Part shown: piece after piece, positions 10,101 to 18,645 of the stretch
How positions within the stretch are numbered: the first letter of the stretch is position 1
Layout of the letters: each line of letters opens with the position of its first letter
Origin: an uncultured Prevotella sp.
GTDB lineage: Bacteria > Bacteroidota > Bacteroidia > Bacteroidales > Bacteroidaceae
Reading direction: 5' to 3'
DNA: 45,820 nt
Assembly (NCBI GenBank): GCA_900316015.1
Contig: ONBG01000026.1
Span: 1 to 45,820, forward strand
Program-made: the position numbers and the translations under genes
The notes under the pieces: model-generated
The model's input: the letters and a program-made list of their open reading frames with translations, nothing else
The model's database searches: none
Told to the model about the DNA's origin: nothing

Positions 10101-10719
10101 GGTATTCTTTCACGTATCCACCCACCGACGCTACCTCGCTCACGCCATCTGCAGAGCTCAGTTGATAACGTACATAGTAATCCTGCAAGGTACGCAATTC
10201 CTGGGGGTCCCATCCTCCAGTAGGTTTACCTGTCTTAGGATTGCGCCCTTCGAGGGTGTACCAGAAGATCTGCCCTAAAGCAGTAGCGTCGGGTCCGAGG
10301 ATCGGTTTGACACCTTCTGGCAACAATCCAGAAGGCAGGGAGTTTAACTTCTCTAAGATTCTGCTACGACTCCAATAAAATTCTACGTTTTCCTTGAAAA
10401 TCACATAGATAAAAGACATGCCAAACATCGATGATGACCGGATGGTCTTCACGCCTGGAATACCTAACAGGGCAGTAGACAAGGGATAAGTAATCTGTTC
10501 TTGGATATCCTTCGGGGAATGCCCCATCCAGTCAGTAGCAATAATCTGCTGGTTATCACCGATATCAGGAACTGCATCCACTGCAACAGGATCCCTCGGG
10601 ATGAGTCCTCCATGCCAATTAAAAGGAGCAGTAGCAAGTCCACCCACAAGGATGGCTAAGAGCAGGATGGTCGTAATAATCCTGTTCTTAAGGAAAAATT
10701 TGATAATGGTTTGAATCAT
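7159..10719 (-). CDS. cusA: CusA/CzcA-type heavy-metal RND transporter
   Basis: An 1186-residue proton-driven pump of the heavy-metal RND family (HME), longer than E. coli CusA (1047). The N-terminal helix is followed by VDAVPDIGDNQQIIATDWMG, the HME signature region. The transmembrane core has GIAIAIGVMVDVGVVFMENV, the HME proton-relay helix in which acidic residues are conserved. A periplasmic Met pair, TFMLMPTSMP and MLSTGMKAPMGLKVFG, corresponds to the regions that hold the methionine ligands of CusA. The last helices contain FIALFGVSTDDGVLMGTY. Insertions with charged residues (for example YKLDENGQRARDKHGNYIRL) account for the extra length. It is the second gene of the operon. Cu(I)/Ag(I) is favoured over Zn/Co because of the Met motifs. 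Confidence 0.95.
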   Translation of the reverse strand: MIQTIIKFFLKNRIITTILLLAILVGGLATAPFNWHGGLIPRDPVAVDAVPDIGDNQQIIATDWMGHSPKDIQEQITYPLSTALLGIPGVKTIRSSSMFGMSFIYVIFKENVEFYWSRSRILEKLNSLPSGLLPEGVKPILGPDATALGQIFWYTLEGRNPKTGKPTGGWDPQELRTLQDYYVRYQLSSADGVSEVASVGGYVKEYQVDLDPEAMRSYGLNLVEVMKAVKNSNIDVGAGTMEINRAEYLIRGLGYIKKLKDLEDAAVTSVNGVPVRIKDVAKVTFGPADRRGGLDKEGQEAVGGVVVARYGSNPMQVINNVKQKIAEMEKGMPEKTLRDGTVSKVTVVPFYDRTQLIKETIGTLESSLSHEVLICIIVVLILVLNLRASVVIATMLPLAVLCTFIIMKLTGIEANIVALSGIAIAIGVMVDVGVVFMENVVRHLQLKYGEGRYPIGSELEDVILESIHEVSSAVMTGMATTIISFLPVFAMQAQEGKMFHPLAFTKTFALLSALILGLLILPTLAYWIFSLRWPRRWAFRIFKRDLTKENQPFRTIRFYHWEIRLNYVIIALVVLIAMYLLASMWLPLGPENGMFLNLLFVIGIVGVVLAMLWLLVVKYEQILRWCLSHRWQFMTLPIATILAGAWIWSRTGSEFMPTLDEGTFMLMPTSMPHSGVEENIRYCKIIDQRLKAIPEVESAVGKWGRVESALDPAPIQMYETTINYKPEYKLDENGQRARDKHGNYIRLWRDKIRSEDDIWEEIVKATNLPGLTGSPKLQPIATRQVMLSTGMKAPMGLKVFGPDLESIEKAGLQMEKALKEVPDINANSVYYDRAEGAPYIEIQPDREKLGRYGIQMGTVQSVIETAIGGMKEGYTVEGRERFPIRVRYARELRDDPDVLRNILVPASDGTQIPLGQLASFHFVKGATMIQSENTFLVGYVTFDKTGNQAEVSVVNKAREHIDHLVANGKIQLPKGVSYQFTGSYEQQIHAAKRLQVVIPVALVLILLILYFQFRSVTASLIHFSGVFVAFAGGFLLMWAYGQPWFMNFDIAGVNMRSLFGMGNINLSVAVWVGFIALFGVSTDDGVLMGTYIHQTFMKRHPDTREGIREAVVEAGKKRVRPAVMTTATTLIALLPVLSSTGKGSDIMVPMSIPTFGGMLIQTMTMFVVPVFQCWWRESALKKHKKV

Positions 10720-10765
10720 TTCATCCTTTTACATAAAGTTTTAACATAACATATCTCAAATAGGG

Positions 10766-11203
10766 TTATGCTAAAACTGGTGGAGCTCTCAAGGTACGCT
10801 GAGACCCCACCTTTACAGGATGGTAAGGTGAATGGTAGAAGATGAACCTGTCACAGCCGTCCTCCTCTACGGTCATTGAATCATATAAAAAGATAGGTAA
10901 AGCATAAGAGACGGGGGCAGGCAACAAGGTACAACCTGGATGAAGGGAAGTCTCACTACCTTGCAAATACTGATTGGTCAACCGATAAGTATGTGCCACT
11001 GTCTTGCAATGACCACAATGGTCTCCCACTGGCTGCATGCAATCCGGCATCATCGCTCCCATCTCATTGGGGACTGCCACGCCATTGACATCATAGCCTA
11101 TATATTCACCACCACAGTAGTGAATCTCCACATTGATTCCTATCGTACCCAATAGGAACAGCAATGCCATTGCTATGATTGCCCAGCTATTTCTTCTCTC
11201 CAT
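10766..11203 (-). CDS. HYC-type exported cysteine protein, first gene of the metal-efflux operon
   Basis: A 145-residue protein with an N-terminal hydrophobic segment (residues about 8-25) followed at once by EIHYCGGEY (Cys30). Then come Cys55, a CGHC pair (Cys63, Cys66) and a C-terminal RAPPVLA. This HYC ... Cys pair ... PP pattern resembles a small Bacteroidetes family named for those residues that sits beside copper-type RND pumps; I recall this from family naming and cannot confirm it by search. The Cys and His content and the location suggest a periplasmic or membrane-anchored metal sensor or chaperone. It is 46 bases ahead of cusA and opens the operon. Confidence 0.72.
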   Translation of the reverse strand: MERRNSWAIIAMALLFLLGTIGINVEIHYCGGEYIGYDVNGVAVPNEMGAMMPDCMQPVGDHCGHCKTVAHTYRLTNQYLQGSETSLHPGCTLLPAPVSYALPIFLYDSMTVEEDGCDRFIFYHSPYHPVKVGSQRTLRAPPVLA

Positions 11204-11243
11204 GAAAACAAGGACCTGAATCGTCTCTTAAACCTTTCGGCTG

Positions 11244-11251
11244 CAAAGTTA
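11244..11251 (-). promoter_or_regulatory. Likely -7 box of the metal-efflux operon
   Basis: On the minus strand TAACTTTG matches TAnnTTTG exactly and would start transcription near 11237, about 34 bases before the HYC-type gene. No good TTTG box lies 19-21 bases upstream, so an activator may be needed. No local regulator gene is present. Confidence 0.5.
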
Positions 11252-11304
11252 CTGCAAAATCCAAGAAAGATGATCAGCAAAGACTTAAAAAAGAATAAAA
11301 AGGC

Positions 11305-12597
11305 TCAGAAAGCCAAACGTAACCTAAACCAGAAATATTGTACGACCCCGCGGGTTACCATATACACAAGGAGAGCAATCCATAGCGCATGATTGTGAAG
11401 AGTTCCCTCTAACAAAAAGAAGAGAAGAAAGAACAGAACAGCTGCTATCGCAGAAGACCATAGCATACCTCGTGTGGCTGTTATGCCGATGAAAATACCA
11501 TCAAAAAGAAAGGCTGCCACGCCTGCAATCGGTATCAAAAGCGTCCAAATCAAATACGGTTTTGCCTCTGTAATCACAGAAACATGGCTCGTAAGAAGAT
11601 ATAAGAAAGACTGTCCGCCCCAACCATAAGCAATGGTAAAGACAACAACCATGATGGCTCCCCATACTGCCAACCGGCGGCATACCAGATGGAAGCCCAC
11701 CTGATCATGAGCACCAAAATATTTACCACTCAATGCCTCGCCTGCATAGGCAAACCCATCCATCACATAAGAGAAAAGGGTATAGAATGTTAATAACATC
11801 GCATTCACAGACACGATCAGGGTTCCTTGACGGGATCCGGCCGCCGTAAAGAACAGATTGACTGCCACCAGAAAGAAGGTTCGTAAGAAAATATCACGGT
11901 TCACTTCAAAAAAACGGCTCATCTCTGTCCGATCAAAAGTTCCAGCAGGAAAGACCGTCAAAGGATAGCGACCGGAATATACCATTCCTTTCATGTACAC
12001 GGAAAGGAACACCCCACTCCATTGGGCTACCAATGTACCCAAAGCCACTCCCTCAATCTGCATCCCAAGGACAAAAACAAAGAAGCAAGACGCCATGATA
12101 TTGATGATATTCTGTAAGATGGAGACTACCATGGGAATACGTGTGTTCTGCATGCCAATGAACCATCCATTCAAGCTATTCAACGCAAAAATGGCAGGAG
12201 CCCCCCAAATACAGATGTTGAAATAGGTTATCACGAGCGGTGACACTTCATCAGAAGGTTTCATGGCCCATATCGCCAATGCCCGAATAGGAATCTGAAA
12301 GATCACGAACAGCAGACCTATTGCGAAGGCAACGCACATCGAGCGCACTAATAACCGTTGCAGGTTCACTTGATCATCCTGTCCATACGCTTGTGAAGTC
12401 ATGCCACTCGTTCCCATCCGCAAAAAGCCAAAAAGCCAATAAATGACATTGAAGACCATTGAGCCCACAGCAATAGCGCCTATACAAGCTGCATTTCCCA
12501 TGTGCCCAACAATGGTCAGGTCAACAAGCCCCAACAAAGGTACCGTCACATTGGAAACAATGCTGGGGATGGCCAACCGAAGAATATCCTTATCCAT
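11305..12597 (-). CDS. MATE-family (DinF-like) multidrug/metabolite exporter
   Basis: A polytopic exporter of about 430 residues and 12 membrane segments. The N-terminus MDKDILRLAIPSIVSNVTVP, followed by LVDLTIVGHMG, is the usual MATE opening. Other family marks are SGMTSQAYGQDD in the first half and YVMDGFAYAGEALSGKYFGA in the second, the two halves being pseudo-repeats. I place the start at 12597. An upstream ATG at 12609 adds MITS and a TTG at 12618 adds more, but both lie at or before the transcription start implied by the -7 box at 12616-12623. The Asp in VDLTIVG fits proton- or sodium-coupled DinF-type members. The substrate is unknown. It is a single gene between two operons. Confidence 0.93.
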   Translation of the reverse strand: MDKDILRLAIPSIVSNVTVPLLGLVDLTIVGHMGNAACIGAIAVGSMVFNVIYWLFGFLRMGTSGMTSQAYGQDDQVNLQRLLVRSMCVAFAIGLLFVIFQIPIRALAIWAMKPSDEVSPLVITYFNICIWGAPAIFALNSLNGWFIGMQNTRIPMVVSILQNIINIMASCFFVFVLGMQIEGVALGTLVAQWSGVFLSVYMKGMVYSGRYPLTVFPAGTFDRTEMSRFFEVNRDIFLRTFFLVAVNLFFTAAGSRQGTLIVSVNAMLLTFYTLFSYVMDGFAYAGEALSGKYFGAHDQVGFHLVCRRLAVWGAIMVVVFTIAYGWGGQSFLYLLTSHVSVITEAKPYLIWTLLIPIAGVAAFLFDGIFIGITATRGMLWSSAIAAVLFFLLFFLLEGTLHNHALWIALLVYMVTRGVVQYFWFRLRLAF

Positions 12598-12615
12598 ACT
12601 TGTGATCATCAGCTG

Positions 12616-12623
12616 CAAAATTA
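12616..12623 (-). promoter_or_regulatory. Likely -7 box of the MATE gene
   Basis: The minus strand reads TAATTTTG, a perfect TAnnTTTG. Transcription would start near 12609, which supports translation from the ATG at 12597 with a leader of about 12 bases. No clear -33 box is seen. Confidence 0.5.
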
Positions 12624-12639
12624 CGAATAAAATCCTGAA

Positions 12640-12762
12640 ATGCCACGCTATGTGCCGAAGGATTTAACAGAAGAAGGACTTCTCTTCCGCTACAATCTGT
12701 CTAAAGAACCCTATCAGGCAAGCTACGGCATTGCCTATCAATCAAAACGCGGACAAGGATGA
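12640..12762 (+). other. Short open frame of 40 codons, coding status uncertain
   Basis: An ATG at 12640 opens a 40-residue frame (begins MPRYVPKDLTEEGLLFRYN, ends AYQSKRGQG). Its composition is protein-like, with many Tyr, Gly and charged residues. Its last codons lie in the left arm of the nuo terminator hairpin, and its start is just upstream of the MATE promoter. No promoter or clear ribosome site is visible. It could be a remnant of a lost gene, a real small protein, or chance. Confidence 0.3.
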
Positions 12763-12777
12763 CTCCCTGTCCGCGTT
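12746..12777 (-). terminator. Intrinsic terminator of the nuo operon
   Basis: AACGCGGACA (12746-12755) and TGTCCGCGTT (12768-12777) form a perfect 10-base-pair GC-rich stem with a 12-base loop. On the minus strand the stem is followed by TTGATTGAT, the T run overlapping the stem base (GCGTTTTGATT). It lies 31 bases past the nuoN stop. Confidence 0.82.
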
Positions 12778-12807
12778 CTAATTGAATGGGTATTCCCTCA
12801 CATCAAA

Positions 12808-14265
12808 TTATAGCGATGCTGCCGCAGCAATCCAATCATATACACAAGAGCAAACTCCAAAGAGTAGGATGCCTACAGTACAGATCGCAAGTGCCAGTTT
12901 CGTACTTGTCGCCGACTGGAACGTCGGGAGCGGAGTCTCACTATTCTTGATGTACATTGCCTTCACAATCAGCAGATAGTAGTAAAGACTGATCACCGTG
13001 TTCACCAAAGCAATAAATACCACTGCATAGGCGCAAGCACCTATTGTTGTGCTCACTTCTGCGCCCTTTACAGCTGCCATGAAGACAAAGAACTTGCTGA
13101 ACATCCCGGCAAAAGGTGGAATGCCACCTAAAGAGAACAGGGCGAGTGTCATCAGGAAAGCCAAACGCGGGTTTGTCCGGTATAAGCCATTGTAACTGTC
13201 CATGTCCACTGTACCGCCATTGTGTTCCTCAATAGCACTGATAATCGTAAAGACTGCCATGTTGGCAACTACATATATCAACACATAATAACTCAAGGCT
13301 ACCGTGCTGAACGCTGTGTCACCAATCACGGCCAATACGATATATCCCGCCTGTGAGATGGAACTGAACGCCATGAAACGCTTCAAGTCCTTCTGATGGA
13401 TAGCAAACAAGTTGGCAACGGTGATAGAAAGGACAACAACGATCATTAACAGATACGACCATAATTCCGTCATTGGGGCAAACACCTTCATGAAGATAGC
13501 ACACAAGGCAAAAGCTGCGGCGCCCTTAGAAACGACACTCAGGTAACCAGTAACCGTGGTCGGGGCACCTTGATATGTATCTGCTGTCCAGAAATGGAAG
13601 GGAACAAGAGAGATCTTAAAGCCCAGTCCACTAAAGAAGAATACCATTCCCATCACAGTCAGAGGCGTAACGGTGATGACCTGAGCTACTTTATCGAAAT
13701 ACAATGATCCAGTAGCACCATAGACAAAGCTGATGCCATAGATCATCACAGCACTTGAAAACGTAGCCGTCAAGACGAATTTTGCCGCTGCCTCAGCAGA
13801 ATTATGGCGGTATTTATCCAGGCCAACCAAACAAGCCATGGGGACAGAAGCCATCTCAAGTCCTAAGAAGAACAATAGGAAGTGGTTGGCACTGACCATC
13901 ATGTTCATACCCAAAAGCGTGGAGATCGTAAGCATATAGAACTCACCTTCCTTGAAAGAAGTGTCTGGACGTTGCATCCACTCCCGACTTTGGATAAGGA
14001 CGATAAGGGTACCCAATGCGAGTATCGTCTTGATGACTCCTACAGATGCATTGGTATAATACATACCACCAAAGGCTTCAGCAGACCCAATGGGGAAAAT
14101 ATTAATGATCAGATGGATAGCCAACAGAGCACAAACAAGAGGATTGAACCATTTTCGCTCCACTTTCTTTGCACTGCAGAAATCGGCTATAAACGTGATT
14201 ACCAGGATGGCCATTAATGTAACCTCCGGAACCATATTCAAAAATTGACTATAATCGATATTCAT
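12808..14265 (-). CDS. nuoN: NADH-quinone oxidoreductase subunit N
   Basis: A 485-residue antiporter-like membrane subunit of complex I, inner membrane, part of the proton-pumping arm. It is hydrophobic throughout. Family marks include LLFFLGLEMASVPMACLVG (Glu of the channel), SLVPFHFWTADTYQGAPT (the antiporter-family lysine/histidine region) and FSSISQAGYIVLAVIG. The C-terminus is LFGVCSCVYDWIAAAASL. It is the last gene of the operon, 15 bases after nuoM. Length matches bacterial NuoN. Confidence 0.96.
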   Translation of the reverse strand: MNIDYSQFLNMVPEVTLMAILVITFIADFCSAKKVERKWFNPLVCALLAIHLIINIFPIGSAEAFGGMYYTNASVGVIKTILALGTLIVLIQSREWMQRPDTSFKEGEFYMLTISTLLGMNMMVSANHFLLFFLGLEMASVPMACLVGLDKYRHNSAEAAAKFVLTATFSSAVMIYGISFVYGATGSLYFDKVAQVITVTPLTVMGMVFFFSGLGFKISLVPFHFWTADTYQGAPTTVTGYLSVVSKGAAAFALCAIFMKVFAPMTELWSYLLMIVVVLSITVANLFAIHQKDLKRFMAFSSISQAGYIVLAVIGDTAFSTVALSYYVLIYVVANMAVFTIISAIEEHNGGTVDMDSYNGLYRTNPRLAFLMTLALFSLGGIPPFAGMFSKFFVFMAAVKGAEVSTTIGACAYAVVFIALVNTVISLYYYLLIVKAMYIKNSETPLPTFQSATSTKLALAICTVGILLFGVCSCVYDWIAAAASL

Positions 14266-14280
14266 AATCTACTTTACTTT

Positions 14281-15783
14281 TTACATTCCGGTGATAACGG
14301 TCATGATAGGGTGAACAGCATCAGTGATGATATCCTCTGCGAACAAAGGAGCAATACCCAGCAATGCTACACAGAAGATCAAGCCACATACGGCAACGCG
14401 CTCATCCCAGGTTGCATCATGCATACGGGCTACAGCCTCGCTTGCCACTTTCTCATAACAGATCTTACCAACGACACGGAGGATATACACAGCGGTAATC
14501 ACAATAGAGGTACAAGCCACAATGGTGCAGACACGATGGAAGAGATCTGCATTTTGGAATGCACCTACGAAGATGGTCATCTCAGCCACGAAGCCCGAGA
14601 AGCCAGGCAAGCCAAGGTTTGCCAAACCAGCTACCACATAGCCCACTGCAAGGAAAGGAACCACCTTCATCAAGCCACCAAGATAGCGGACGTCACGCGT
14701 ACCCGCACGATGGTAGATCATACCGATAACAGCAAAGAATAGGGCTGTCATCAATCCATGAGAAAGCATCTGCAGGATAGCTCCGGTCGCTGCTGTCTCA
14801 TTGAGCATCAACAATGCGAAGAGCACCATTCCGCAATGGGAAACGGATGAATAGGCATTGATATATTTCAAGTCTGTCTGCACACAAGCAGAAAGGGCAC
14901 CGTAGACAACAGAGATCGTCGTAAGAATCAGGAAGACCTTCGTCCAGTAACCCGTGGCTGCTGCAGGAAGCAAGAACATAGCGATACGGAAGCATCCATA
15001 ACCTCCCAACTTCATCAATACACCTGCATGCAACATCGACACTGCTGTCGGGGCTGAAGCATGACCATCAGGAGACCATGTGTGGAAGGGGAACAAAGCA
15101 CCAAGTACTCCAAAACCGATAAAGATGAATGGGAAGAACACATTCTGAATGGCAACAGGAATCGCATGGGCACCATTCTGGTGATGGGCGATGTCTATCA
15201 CGTCCATTGTATTTCCACCAGCAAAATAGTAGATGCCAAGGATGCCAATAATCAGCAAAGCAGAACCACCCATCAACATTAAGGTAAGCTTCATAGCTGC
15301 GTATTCCTTCGGACCCGTACCCCAAACTCCAATTAAGAGGTACATAGGAATGAGGGCTACCTCATAGAACATGAACATCGTAAACATGTCACGGGAGATA
15401 AAGAACCCAAAGACACCGGAGGATAACAGCGTGAACCATAAGAAGTACTCTTTCTTCATAGGCTCCATCTGCCAGGAAGCGAATGTCCCAGTGAAAACAA
15501 TCACGGCAGAAAGAAGGATCATCACGACTGAAATACCATCCACGCCTGTGGCAAATTTAATGTGAAGCGGACGGAACCAGTCGATGCTGGCACCGAAAAG
15601 CATCGGGTCAGTATTTCCTGCATGACGCGCTCCAATAAAATCAAAGACCAGATAGATGGATAGGGCAAGCAGAATGCTGGCACCGGTAACCATCACCCCA
15701 CGTACCTGCTTGTCATTGCCTGCTAACCACAGGCCGAACAACATCAGTACAGGGACTACTACAAATAATATTAAGTATGTCAT
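14281..15783 (-). CDS. nuoM: NADH-quinone oxidoreductase subunit M
   Basis: A 500-residue antiporter-like subunit of complex I. The channel glutamate motif is FMFYEVALIPMYLLIGVWG, and the second-half motif is SPDGHASAPTAVSMLHAG preceded by FPFHTW. NAYSSVSHCGMVLFAL marks the discontinuous-helix region. These motifs and the length fit NuoM rather than NuoL, which has a longer C-terminus. The gene lies 18 bases after nuoL and 15 before nuoN. Confidence 0.96.
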   Translation of the reverse strand: MTYLILFVVVPVLMLFGLWLAGNDKQVRGVMVTGASILLALSIYLVFDFIGARHAGNTDPMLFGASIDWFRPLHIKFATGVDGISVVMILLSAVIVFTGTFASWQMEPMKKEYFLWFTLLSSGVFGFFISRDMFTMFMFYEVALIPMYLLIGVWGTGPKEYAAMKLTLMLMGGSALLIIGILGIYYFAGGNTMDVIDIAHHQNGAHAIPVAIQNVFFPFIFIGFGVLGALFPFHTWSPDGHASAPTAVSMLHAGVLMKLGGYGCFRIAMFLLPAAATGYWTKVFLILTTISVVYGALSACVQTDLKYINAYSSVSHCGMVLFALLMLNETAATGAILQMLSHGLMTALFFAVIGMIYHRAGTRDVRYLGGLMKVVPFLAVGYVVAGLANLGLPGFSGFVAEMTIFVGAFQNADLFHRVCTIVACTSIVITAVYILRVVGKICYEKVASEAVARMHDATWDERVAVCGLIFCVALLGIAPLFAEDIITDAVHPIMTVITGM

Positions 15784-15801
15784 TTTCTTTTCCGTTAATG
15801 A

Positions 15802-17796
15802 TTAGAGGAGACTAAGAAGTACTAAAGTTAGGGCGACAGCACCTGTCAGGAACCAAACAGCATAAGAGCGGACATCCCCACTCTGCCATGGACGCAGGGT
15901 CTGACCTGCTTCACTCGTACCCCATGCCAGGAAATTGAACGTTCCGTCGATCACGTAACGGTCAAACCAAGCGATAGGCTTGGAGAACAAACCGAATACG
16001 ATTTTATGACAGAAGAACTGCCAAGCATCATCAATATAAAAACGGTTGAGGGCTGCCTGATGCAATTTCGGCATTGCCTTCGCCAACTGATCTGGTACAG
16101 GATTGTGCTTGGGTGCATACATCCATGTTGCAAGCGCAAAGCCGATACAAGCTACGCTCAGGCTCAACCAGGCGGTAGGCCCGAACTCGAAATGCTGTAA
16201 TCCAATCTCGGCAGAAGCCCCAGTAGCAGAAACGAAATGACCAAATGGAATCCAACCTGCCACACATGAGATGACAGCGAGGAACACCAATGGCCCCCAC
16301 ATGACGAAAGGCACTTCTGCAGGTTTCTTACGATGCTCTGGATCTAACTCATAATAGCTCTGTCCCCAGAAAATAACGTAATACAAGCGGAACATATAAA
16401 ATGCCGTAAGCCCAGAAACTAAGGTCATGAAATAACCCATGAACGGTGAGAACTGGAAACATGCGTCAACGATCTCATCCTTTGAGAAGAACCCTGCCAA
16501 AGGCCAGAAGCCGCTGATGGCAATTGTCCCGATCAGGAAACAGATGTTCGTTATCGGCATATATTTATGCAAGCCACCCATGTATTCCTTGAAGTTGGAG
16601 CCAATGATAACGATAATGGCACCTGAGCAAAGGAACAACAGGGCTTTGAACATTGCATGTGTAAACAGGTGGAACATGGAAGCCATATACCCTAGTCCAC
16701 CTATCTCGTTATCAAGCCCCTCCGGTGCAACGAAACAAACGCCCAACGCAACAAGCATATAGGCAATCTGAGAAATCGTAGAAAAGGCCAGACCACGCTT
16801 GATATCACGCTGACAGCAAGCTACGACAGCGGCATAGAACGCAGTGAAAGCAGCTATATAAGCAACGTAATGCAACGTATTAGGAGCATACTGGATCCAG
16901 ATAGGGAACAGAGATGCTACTTGATATACACCGGCTACGACCATTGTAGCAGCATGGATCAATGCAGAAACCGGCGTGGGACCCTCCATCGCATCCGGCA
17001 ACCAGATGTGCAATGGGAACATGGCACTCTTGCCTGCACCACCGATAAACATCAAGAAGAGTGCTGTTGGCATCAGCCAACCATACTCACCAGCTGCATT
17101 ACCTACTTGAGCAGCAAGTCCCGGATTCACCGAAGCGTTCAGATCATAGTTGAAAGTCCCTACATAGTAACTGAAGAACAGTATACCAATCAAGAAGAAG
17201 AGGTCGGCAAAACGAGTTACGATGAATGCTTTCTTCGAGGCATGTACTGCTGCATGCTTGGGATAATAGAACCCGATGAGCAGATAAGAACAAACTCCCA
17301 CCAATTCCCAGAACAAGTACATTTGGAAGATATTGGTAGCAACGACCAATCCCAACATAGACATGGTAAACAGAGACAGGAACGCATAAAAACGCTGGAA
17401 TCCTTTCTCATAACCTATTTTCTTATAATGGTCATCCCGTTCTGCCATATAACCGAACGAGTAAATATGTACCATGAAACTGACTGTCGTAATGACGACT
17501 AACATCATCACGCTAATTGGCGTCAGACGGAAGCCGATATTAAAGGTCAGAGCCGTTGTAAACTTCAGCCATGTGAAATTAAAGGCGGTCACTATCGGAT
17601 ACATACCATCAGCACCCCTTCCTATCTGGAAGAAGTATTTATAAGCTGTATAACAAGACAGGAAGAACAACACTCCCAAGATCGTCGTACCGATAAGACC
17701 TGCAACTTTCTCTTTCATCTTCATACCCGCAAGCCCGAGCAAAAGGAAGCTCAAGAACGGGAGAAGAAGTATCAAAAATGCATAATTGTATTCCAT
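15802..17796 (-). CDS. nuoL: NADH-quinone oxidoreductase subunit L
   Basis: A subunit of about 664 residues, the distal antiporter-like unit of complex I. YLFWELVGVCSYLLIGFYY holds the channel glutamate and HIWLPDAMEGPTPVSALIH the central lysine-loop motif. The C-terminal part (about 560-664) is the extended lateral region, including LNRFYIDDAWQFFCHK. I place the start at the ATG at 17796; a GTG two codons upstream (17802) is the other option and lies against the nuoK stop. Length is close to the 610-670 usual for NuoL. Confidence 0.96.
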   Translation of the reverse strand: MEYNYAFLILLLPFLSFLLLGLAGMKMKEKVAGLIGTTILGVLFFLSCYTAYKYFFQIGRGADGMYPIVTAFNFTWLKFTTALTFNIGFRLTPISVMMLVVITTVSFMVHIYSFGYMAERDDHYKKIGYEKGFQRFYAFLSLFTMSMLGLVVATNIFQMYLFWELVGVCSYLLIGFYYPKHAAVHASKKAFIVTRFADLFFLIGILFFSYYVGTFNYDLNASVNPGLAAQVGNAAGEYGWLMPTALFLMFIGGAGKSAMFPLHIWLPDAMEGPTPVSALIHAATMVVAGVYQVASLFPIWIQYAPNTLHYVAYIAAFTAFYAAVVACCQRDIKRGLAFSTISQIAYMLVALGVCFVAPEGLDNEIGGLGYMASMFHLFTHAMFKALLFLCSGAIIVIIGSNFKEYMGGLHKYMPITNICFLIGTIAISGFWPLAGFFSKDEIVDACFQFSPFMGYFMTLVSGLTAFYMFRLYYVIFWGQSYYELDPEHRKKPAEVPFVMWGPLVFLAVISCVAGWIPFGHFVSATGASAEIGLQHFEFGPTAWLSLSVACIGFALATWMYAPKHNPVPDQLAKAMPKLHQAALNRFYIDDAWQFFCHKIVFGLFSKPIAWFDRYVIDGTFNFLAWGTSEAGQTLRPWQSGDVRSYAVWFLTGAVALTLVLLSLL

Positions 17797-17802
17797 TGTC
17801 AC

Positions 17803-18111
17803 TTATAATTTCATGTTTTCGATACTGTTCACCTGATCACTATGGAAATTGCGGTAAACATTAATAATAATAGCAATGGCTACAGCTGTCTCTGCAGCAC
17901 TTACCCCGATGGAGAACAAGGTGAAGAACACACCTTCAAGCTGACCAGGGTACAGGATACGATTGAACACCGCAAAGTTCAAATCCGCAGAGTTCAGTAT
18001 CAATTCAATAGAGATAAGCATTGCAATCAGGTTACGACGGGTTACAAAGCCGAAGAAACCGATAAAGAACAATAGTGCGCTTAGCACGAAAAAACACCAA
18101 ACTGGAATCAT
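17803..18111 (-). CDS. nuoK: NADH-quinone oxidoreductase subunit K
   Basis: A 102-residue membrane subunit with three hydrophobic segments, the usual NuoK size. LISIELILNSADLNFAVF carries the conserved glutamate and the ELxLNxxNLxF family motif (Asp replaces Asn before LNF). GVSAAETAVAIAIIINVYR is the third helix with its conserved Glu. It overlaps the end of nuoJ by four bases (18108-18111). Confidence 0.96.
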   Translation of the reverse strand: MIPVWCFFVLSALLFFIGFFGFVTRRNLIAMLISIELILNSADLNFAVFNRILYPGQLEGVFFTLFSIGVSAAETAVAIAIIINVYRNFHSDQVNSIENMKL

Positions 18112-18629
18112 TTCTTATCCTCCTTTCTTGCAATGACAATAGCACCAATGATACATGCCAGTAAGAAGACAGAAATAAACTCAAAGGGGAGTACATATCC
18201 ATTCTCACCAGAACCAACAAGCTGCTGTCCCACCTGATCCATGGGGACTTCAACGTCAGCAACACTCGCAGCCATGTCAATAAACTTATTTTTAATTAAT
18301 ACAACGACAACTGTAGCTAAGCCTATTAGGGCAACAAGAGCTGCACCCACGACACGGCTACCTTTCATCCGTTCCACAAGTCCTTGCAACGTACGCTTCG
18401 ACACCAAGTTGATGGCAAAGACATACAAAACCGTGATACCACCTGCATACACTGCAATCTGGGCAGCGCCAAGGTAAGTATAATCCAACAGGAAGTAGAT
18501 TCCTGCCACTCCGAAAAGCACGAACAACAAGAAAGTAGCGGCACGCATGATCTTTGTTGTCGTAACACACAAGATGGCCGAGCCAAGGATGACTACTGCC
18601 AATATGATAAACATGATTAAATTTGCCAT
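18108..18629 (-). CDS. nuoJ: NADH-quinone oxidoreductase subunit J
   Basis: A subunit of about 173 residues with five hydrophobic segments. I start it at the ATG at 18629 (MANLIMFIILAVVILGSAIL). The open frame extends 53 codons further, but that part overlaps the end of nuoI and lacks membrane character. Family marks are FGVAGIYFLLDYTYLGAAQI and VYAGGITVLYVFAINLV, the conserved Tyr/Gly pi-bulge helix. It lies 16 bases after nuoI and overlaps nuoK by four bases. Confidence 0.95.
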   Translation of the reverse strand: MANLIMFIILAVVILGSAILCVTTTKIMRAATFLLFVLFGVAGIYFLLDYTYLGAAQIAVYAGGITVLYVFAINLVSKRTLQGLVERMKGSRVVGAALVALIGLATVVVVLIKNKFIDMAASVADVEVPMDQVGQQLVGSGENGYVLPFEFISVFLLACIIGAIVIARKEDKK

Positions 18630-18645
18630 ATATTTCAAATCCTCC

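Noticed and set aside
16870-17502. Open frame of 210 codons on the plus strand inside nuoL
   Set aside because: Antisense to the conserved nuoL core; no domain or ribosome site.
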